Positions 59,946 to 64,000 of a stretch of DNA of 64,000 nt are shown piece after piece. A program made the translations under genes and the position numbers. The notes under the pieces were generated by a model, which was not told where the DNA came from, searched no databases, and saw nothing but the letters and a program-made list of their open reading frames with translations. Numbering within the stretch: the stretch's first letter is position 1; each line of letters begins with the position of its first letter. The DNA is from Phenylobacterium sp. (GTDB lineage: Bacteria > Pseudomonadota > Alphaproteobacteria > Caulobacterales > Caulobacteraceae): the NCBI RefSeq assembly GCF_019636135.1, contig NZ_JAHBYD010000020.1, positions 31,001-95,000 of the forward strand, read 5' to 3'.

Positions 59946-60557
59946 GTGACCGAACTCCCGCCCCCGCCCCAGCTCGGCGATCCGCTGCCGCCCGCCGCCT
60001 CGCCGGAGGTGTTGCGGTTCCTGGCGCTGCGCCGCTCCACGCCCGCGCTGACCCTGGCCGAGCCCGCGCCGAGCGACGCCGAGGTCACGGAGCTGATCCG
60101 CCTCGCCGCCCGCGTCCCGGACCACGGCAAGCTCGCCCCGTGGCGTTTCATCGTCCTGGGCGCCGCCGCCAAGGCCGACGTGGTCGCCCGGCTGGAGGCC
60201 CTGGCGCAGGCCAAGGGGGACCCGGTCCTCACCGCCAAGCTCGGCAAGCTCCGCGTCCCGCCGCTGGCCGTCGTCGTGGTGTCCACGCCGAACCCGGCCG
60301 CCTCGATCCCGGAGTGGGAGCAACTGCTCTCGGCCGGCGCCGTCTGCACCAACCTGCTCTACGGCGCGCTCGCCATGGGCTATGGCGCGAACTGGATCAC
60401 CGACTGGTACAGCTACGACGCCGAAGCGACCGCCCTCCTCGGCCTCCAGGCCGGCGAGCGCGTCGCCGGCGTCATGCTGATGGGCACGCCGCGCGAGCCC
60501 CCGCTGGAACGCGACCGGCCCGCCCTGGAGCCCCTGACGACGCGCTGGGCGCCGTAG
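59946..60557 (+). CDS. Nitroreductase-family flavoprotein
   Basis: A 203-residue FMN enzyme starting at the GTG at 59946. EVLRFLALRRSTPALTLAEP and LAARVPDHGKLAPWRFIVL form the FMN phosphate-binding region of YdjA-like nitroreductases, and YGANWITDWY lies in the second half. It reduces nitro or quinone substrates with NAD(P)H; the natural substrate is unknown. It diverges from vapBC and is followed by a repeat region. Confidence 0.9.
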   Translation: MTELPPPPQLGDPLPPAASPEVLRFLALRRSTPALTLAEPAPSDAEVTELIRLAARVPDHGKLAPWRFIVLGAAAKADVVARLEALAQAKGDPVLTAKLGKLRVPPLAVVVVSTPNPAASIPEWEQLLSAGAVCTNLLYGALAMGYGANWITDWYSYDAEATALLGLQAGERVAGVMLMGTPREPPLERDRPALEPLTTRWAP

Positions 60558-61023
60558 GCGTCGCGAGGCGTAGCGGGTTTCGGGATCGATCGAACACCGC
60601 CCATCCCCGCGCATGACCATCGCTCATCCCCACGCAAAAACCCCGCTCATCCCCGCGCATGCGGGGACCCAGGCTTCCTTCCTCTCACGACACCCCGCAT
60701 CCGAGGACAACGGCCGACCGCCCGGCACGCCGCAGGCGTCCTCATTTTCGAACCACGAACCAACACGAAAAACACGAACGCCTCCGGGATGAACCCGGCG
60801 CTCAGCTCATCCGCAGCGCCTTCGTGCCCTTCGTGTTCTTGGTGGTTGAATCGACACGACGCCACACGCCCCGACGCGGCGCGCCCGCATGTCCTTTCGT
60901 GTATTTCCTGGTTCCCTTCCTCGCGGAGACGGATCGCCCGTCCGACGGTTGCCTGCGCGCGGGGGGAAGGCCAATTTGGGCGCCGTTGGATTCGTGCGCC
61001 GAGACCCTGAGGAGACCGCCCGC
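60558..61023. other. Repeat-containing intergenic region before pyruvate kinase
   Basis: About 465 bp with composite repeat copy 3 and single palindromes near 60598-60640. The pyruvate kinase promoter is probably in 60870-61020; not resolved. Confidence 0.55.
60645..60852. repeat. Composite repeat, copy 3
   Basis: Same module order as 48438-48645, with the ACGAA block and its inverse almost identical to copy 1. A segment after the first palindrome differs (TCTCACGACACCCCGCATCC). Confidence 0.85.
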
Positions 61024-62451
61024 GTGGCTGAAGGCATCCGGCGCCGCCGGCGGGTGAAGATCGTGGCCACCATCGGCCCGGCCTCGTCGAGCCTGGAGCG
61101 GCTCGAGGAGCTGTTCCGCACCGGCGCCGACGTCTTCCGCCTGAACTTCAGCCACGGGACCCAGGACGACCACGCCGCCGTGGTCGAGCGCATCCGCCGC
61201 GTGGAGAAGAAGACCGGCCGCCCGATCGGGATCCTGGCCGACCTGCAGGGCCCGAAGCTCCGCGTCGGCCGCTTCGCCGGCGGCGCCGTCGCCCTCCAGT
61301 GGGGCCGCAGCTTCCGGCTCGACCTGCAGGAGCGGCCGGGCGACGGCGCACGCGCCCAGCTCCCGCACCCGGAGATCATGGCCGCCGCCGGCCCGGGCTC
61401 GCTGCTGCTGCTGGACGACGGCCGCATCCGCCTGGAGGTCACCCGCCAGACGCCGGAGTTCCTCGACACGCGCGTGGTCGTCGGCGGCCGCCTCTCCGAC
61501 CACAAGGGCGTCAACCTGCCCGGCCTGACGCTCCCTATCCCGGCGCTGACGGCGAAGGACCGCTCGGACCTCGCCTTCGCCCTCGACCACGGCTGCGACA
61601 TCATAGGCCTATCGTTCGTGCAGCGGCCCGAGGACGTGGCCGAGGCGCGCGAGATCGTGGCCGGCCGCGCGCTGATCCTCTCCAAGATCGAGAAGCCCGG
61701 CGCGCTCGCCTCCATCGACGAGGTGATGAAGCTGTCGGACGCCATCATGGTCGCCCGCGGCGACCTGGGCGTGGAGCTGCCGGCCGAGGACGTGCCGCTG
61801 ATCCAGAAGCGCCTGATCCGCGCCGCGCACCGCTACGGCCGCCCCGTCGTCGTCGCGACGCAGATGATGGAGAGCATGATCGAGAACCCGACGCCGACGC
61901 GCGCCGAGGCCTCGGACGTCGCCACGGCCGTCTTCGACGGGGCCGACTGCGTGATGCTCTCGGCCGAGAGCGCAACCGGCAAGTACCCCGTCGAGACCGT
62001 GCGGATGATGGACCGCATCATCGCCCGCACCGAGGACGACGACGACCTGAGGGCCGCGCGCGCCGCCATGCGGCCCAAGCCCGAGAAGGAGGCCGGCGAC
62101 GCGATCTGCGCCGCGGCCCGCCAGGTCGCCGAGACCATCGAGGCCAAGGCGATCGCCGCCTTCTCGCTCTCCGGCCGCACTGCCATGCGGATCGCCCGCG
62201 AGCGGCCGGACGCGCCGATCCTGGGCCTGACGCCAAGCCTGGAGACCGCGCGGCGCCTCGCGCTGGTCTGGGGCGTGCATGCGCTGACGTCCGAGACCAC
62301 GCACACCATGACCGAGACGGTGGCCCAGGCCGCGACGCTGGCCCGGCACTCCGGCTTCGCCAAGCGGCGCGACGAGATCGTGGTGATCGCCGGCGTCCCC
62401 TTCGGCCGTTCTGGCGGGACGAACTCGCTGCGGGTGGCGCAGGTCACCTGA
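61024..62451 (+). CDS. pyk: Pyruvate kinase
   Basis: Glycolytic enzyme converting PEP and ADP to pyruvate and ATP. About 475 residues from a GTG at 61024 (VAEGIRRRRR), followed by VKIVATIGPASSSLE and FRLNFSHGTQDDH. Active-site sequences SKIEKPGALASIDEVMKLSD, IMVARGDLGVELP and VVATQMMESM are intact, as is the C-terminal allosteric domain. A longer start at 60889 runs through unrelated sequence and is less likely. Confidence 0.96.
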   Translation: MAEGIRRRRRVKIVATIGPASSSLERLEELFRTGADVFRLNFSHGTQDDHAAVVERIRRVEKKTGRPIGILADLQGPKLRVGRFAGGAVALQWGRSFRLDLQERPGDGARAQLPHPEIMAAAGPGSLLLLDDGRIRLEVTRQTPEFLDTRVVVGGRLSDHKGVNLPGLTLPIPALTAKDRSDLAFALDHGCDIIGLSFVQRPEDVAEAREIVAGRALILSKIEKPGALASIDEVMKLSDAIMVARGDLGVELPAEDVPLIQKRLIRAAHRYGRPVVVATQMMESMIENPTPTRAEASDVATAVFDGADCVMLSAESATGKYPVETVRMMDRIIARTEDDDDLRAARAAMRPKPEKEAGDAICAAARQVAETIEAKAIAAFSLSGRTAMRIARERPDAPILGLTPSLETARRLALVWGVHALTSETTHTMTETVAQAATLARHSGFAKRRDEIVVIAGVPFGRSGGTNSLRVAQVT

Positions 62452-62487
62452 GCCGTGCCAAGTTCGCCCCCCGAGGGGGATTTGCGC

Positions 62488-62763
62488 GTGCGACGGCAGA
62501 AGGTTCTGGTGCTCTACCTGGCGAATTCGGCGCTCGATGCGCCGACGGTGGCCTGGTCGGTCTACGACGGGACCGGTGAGACCTTCCGCATGGCCGGCGA
62601 CCAGGATCAGCCGCCCTATCCCACCGGCCTCGCGGCGCTGAAGGACGGCTGGCGGCTCTTCCAGGCCTCCCAGCTCAATCCGCATGCGCGCGGCGAGGAG
62701 TTCGATCTCGCCTACCTGAAATACGAATTCTGGTTCGAACAGCTTGTGGAGGTCGAGGCATGA
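62488..62763 (+). CDS. Hypothetical protein coupled to a phytanoyl-CoA dioxygenase-like gene
   Basis: A 91-residue protein from the GTG at 62488, which has GAGGGGGA upstream. It reads KVLVLYLANSALDAPTVAWS and ends with GLAALKDGWRLFQASQLN and YEFWFEQLVEVEA. Its stop overlaps the next gene's ATG (ATGA), so translation is probably coupled. No known family; similar short proteins occur in bacteria near diverse genes. Confidence 0.65.
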   Translation: MRRQKVLVLYLANSALDAPTVAWSVYDGTGETFRMAGDQDQPPYPTGLAALKDGWRLFQASQLNPHARGEEFDLAYLKYEFWFEQLVEVEA

Positions 62764-63683
62764 CCCTGCTGACGTCCCTCGAGATGGCGCGGTTCGTGGC
62801 GCAGGGCTTCCTGCGGTTCGACGCCGCTGTGCCCGACGACATCAACGCCCAGTTCATGGTCGAGGCGGGCGCGGCGCCCGAGGCCGCCGACGGCAAGCGC
62901 GTGATGGCGGTCTACGCCCAGACCCTCGCCGGCAGCGCCATCGCCGAGGCGCCGCCGGGCCGCCCGCTCGCCGAGACCTATCCGCCGGACAGCGCGCTCG
63001 GCCGCCTGCTCGCCCTGCCCCGCGTGGCGGGCGCGTTCAGGAGCCTGCTCGGCGAGGCCCCGGTCTTCGACCACCACTTCCTGCACATCACCTTCCCGCC
63101 GAGCTACTACGCCGCGGGCGGCGGGGAGAACGTGTCGCAGCACACGCACCAGGACTCCACCGTCGATCCGCGCCTGCGCTTCGACGTGCAGCTCATGTAC
63201 TACCCGCACGCGGTGACGCCCGAGATGGGCGGCACGCGCTTCATCCCGGGCACGCACCTGCGCAAGGTGTCCGAGGTGGCGGTCGGCCGCTACCAGAACG
63301 TCCGCGGCCAGCAGCACATGGTCTGCCCGGCCGGCACGCTGCTCTTCCTGCACCACGGCCTGTGGCACGGCGGCGGCGTCAATCGCTCGGACCGCACGCG
63401 CTACATGTTCAAGATCCGCGCGCACGCCTCCGGCTCGCAGGTGCGCCAGTGGGACGCGCGCGACCTCAACGGCGGGCCGGCGCACCGGCCGATCTTCTTC
63501 CGCAAGCGCCTGCCGGAGGGCGAGACCGTCGAGAGCATCCTGATGGCCTCCGAGCCGTGGTTCGAGCAGGACACGGGGCGGCTCGAGTACGTGAACCGGG
63601 TGAAGCTCTGGCGCTATCTGACGGGCGATCCGGACTATGACGCCGACTACTGGATGACGCGGCTCGAGAACGTCGGCGCTTGA
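62760..63683 (+). CDS. Phytanoyl-CoA dioxygenase (PhyH) family protein
   Basis: A 307-residue Fe(II)/2-oxoglutarate-dependent oxygenase. The iron ligands appear as HTHQDST (HxD, about residue 132) and LHHGLWHGGGVNRS (distal His), with an Arg downstream in the RTRYMFKIR strand for 2-oxoglutarate. The substrate is unknown; such proteins hydroxylate lipids, sugars or secondary metabolites. It overlaps the upstream small gene by 4 bp. Confidence 0.85.
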   Translation: MTLLTSLEMARFVAQGFLRFDAAVPDDINAQFMVEAGAAPEAADGKRVMAVYAQTLAGSAIAEAPPGRPLAETYPPDSALGRLLALPRVAGAFRSLLGEAPVFDHHFLHITFPPSYYAAGGGENVSQHTHQDSTVDPRLRFDVQLMYYPHAVTPEMGGTRFIPGTHLRKVSEVAVGRYQNVRGQQHMVCPAGTLLFLHHGLWHGGGVNRSDRTRYMFKIRAHASGSQVRQWDARDLNGGPAHRPIFFRKRLPEGETVESILMASEPWFEQDTGRLEYVNRVKLWRYLTGDPDYDADYWMTRLENVGA

Positions 63684-63732
63684 CGCGAGCCGTTGGCGCC
63701 TACAGCCTCGCTCCAGGTTCTGGAGTTACGAC

Positions 63733-64000
63733 ATGACGATGCGTCTCTTCGCCCTCGCCGCCGGCCTTTCGCTGGCCGCCGCGACTCCGGGCTTCGCGCT
63801 CACGGTGCAGTCGGCGCCGCCGCGCCCCGATGTGAGCCAGCGGCTGACGCCCACCGACAGCCGCGCCGCGGCGAGCGTGCGGTTGCAGGACACCTTCGCC
63901 GGCGCGGGCCGCCCGACGATGGGCTCGACCTTCACGGGCGCGCCGCCGACGTCCTACGGCACGACCACCTTCGGCTTCGGCAACGTGCGCACGACGGTGA
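63733..64000 (+). CDS. Exported hypothetical protein, N-terminal part (runs off the right edge)
   Basis: About 89 codons. A signal peptide (MTMRLFALAAGLSLAAATPG, cleaved near GFALT) precedes a Ser/Thr/Pro/Gly-rich region (TFAGAGRPTMGSTFTGAPPT). No domain can be recognised from this part. The ATG at 63733 was chosen because the signal peptide starts there. Confidence 0.6.
   Translation, partial: MTMRLFALAAGLSLAAATPGFALTVQSAPPRPDVSQRLTPTDSRAAASVRLQDTFAGAGRPTMGSTFTGAPPTSYGTTTFGFGNVRTTV

Overview
High-GC alphaproteobacterial chromosome, almost certainly order Caulobacterales and perhaps Phenylobacterium-like (genus is inference). The evidence is fliQ-fliR-flhB followed directly by cckA as in Caulobacter, a TonB/ExbB/ExbD set, a 915-residue TonB-dependent receptor, murA-DUF2948-hisD, infA next to maf/RNase G/yacG, UPF0262, DUF3126, a tRNA-His lacking G-1, and LexA boxes of the alphaproteobacterial type (GTTC-N7-GTTC).

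Layout. 1-22.6 kb is ordinary core chromosome, nearly all on the minus strand: partial cckA, flagellar export genes, an M20 peptidase, small regulators, nitronate monooxygenase and aldo/keto reductase genes, tRNA-His, a LytTR regulator, tonB-exbD-exbB, a HigBA module, tRNA-Phe, the infA-maf-RNase G-yacG cluster, mscS, hisD and murA. 22.7-28.1 kb is a compact integrative element inserted in tRNA-Thr(GGT): a 51-bp direct repeat flanks a Rep-like gene, an Eco29kI-like restriction-modification system with a Vsr nuclease, an excisionase-like gene and a tyrosine integrase. 29.9-44.5 kb is accessory DNA: remnants of a phage late region on the minus strand, a glycosyltransferase, a dense toxin-antitoxin island (33.6-39.1 kb: TacAT, two HigBA-like pairs, AbiE, TumE/TumA, one truncated antitoxin and two fragments copied from neighbouring modules), a TPR/ATP-grasp ligase gene coupled to a glycine-rich tail-fibre-like gene, an IS1595-type transposase and small LexA-linked genes. 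44.6-48 kb holds an iron-permease-like gene and a TonB-dependent receptor. 48.2-57.5 kb is again accessory: terminase genes, three families of palindromic repeats, two tandem secreted paralogues each preceded by a LexA box, a broken lysozyme-inhibitor-like gene, an AbiEii-like nucleotidyltransferase, and a phage-type S24 repressor region beside an SRAP gene. 57.5-64 kb returns to core genes: cysE, a NUDIX hydrolase, VapBC, a nitroreductase, pyruvate kinase and a phytanoyl-CoA dioxygenase family gene.

How it works together. The most coherent unusual theme is DNA-damage control: five LexA-type boxes, all within 44-54 kb, sit beside small or secreted unknown genes, and the S24 repressor and SRAP genes lie just downstream. 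Phage defence is the second theme (R-M island, AbiE, several TA modules). The phage genes keep the order packaging-tail-lysis on one strand but are separated by unrelated genes and deletion scars, so the prophage is defective.
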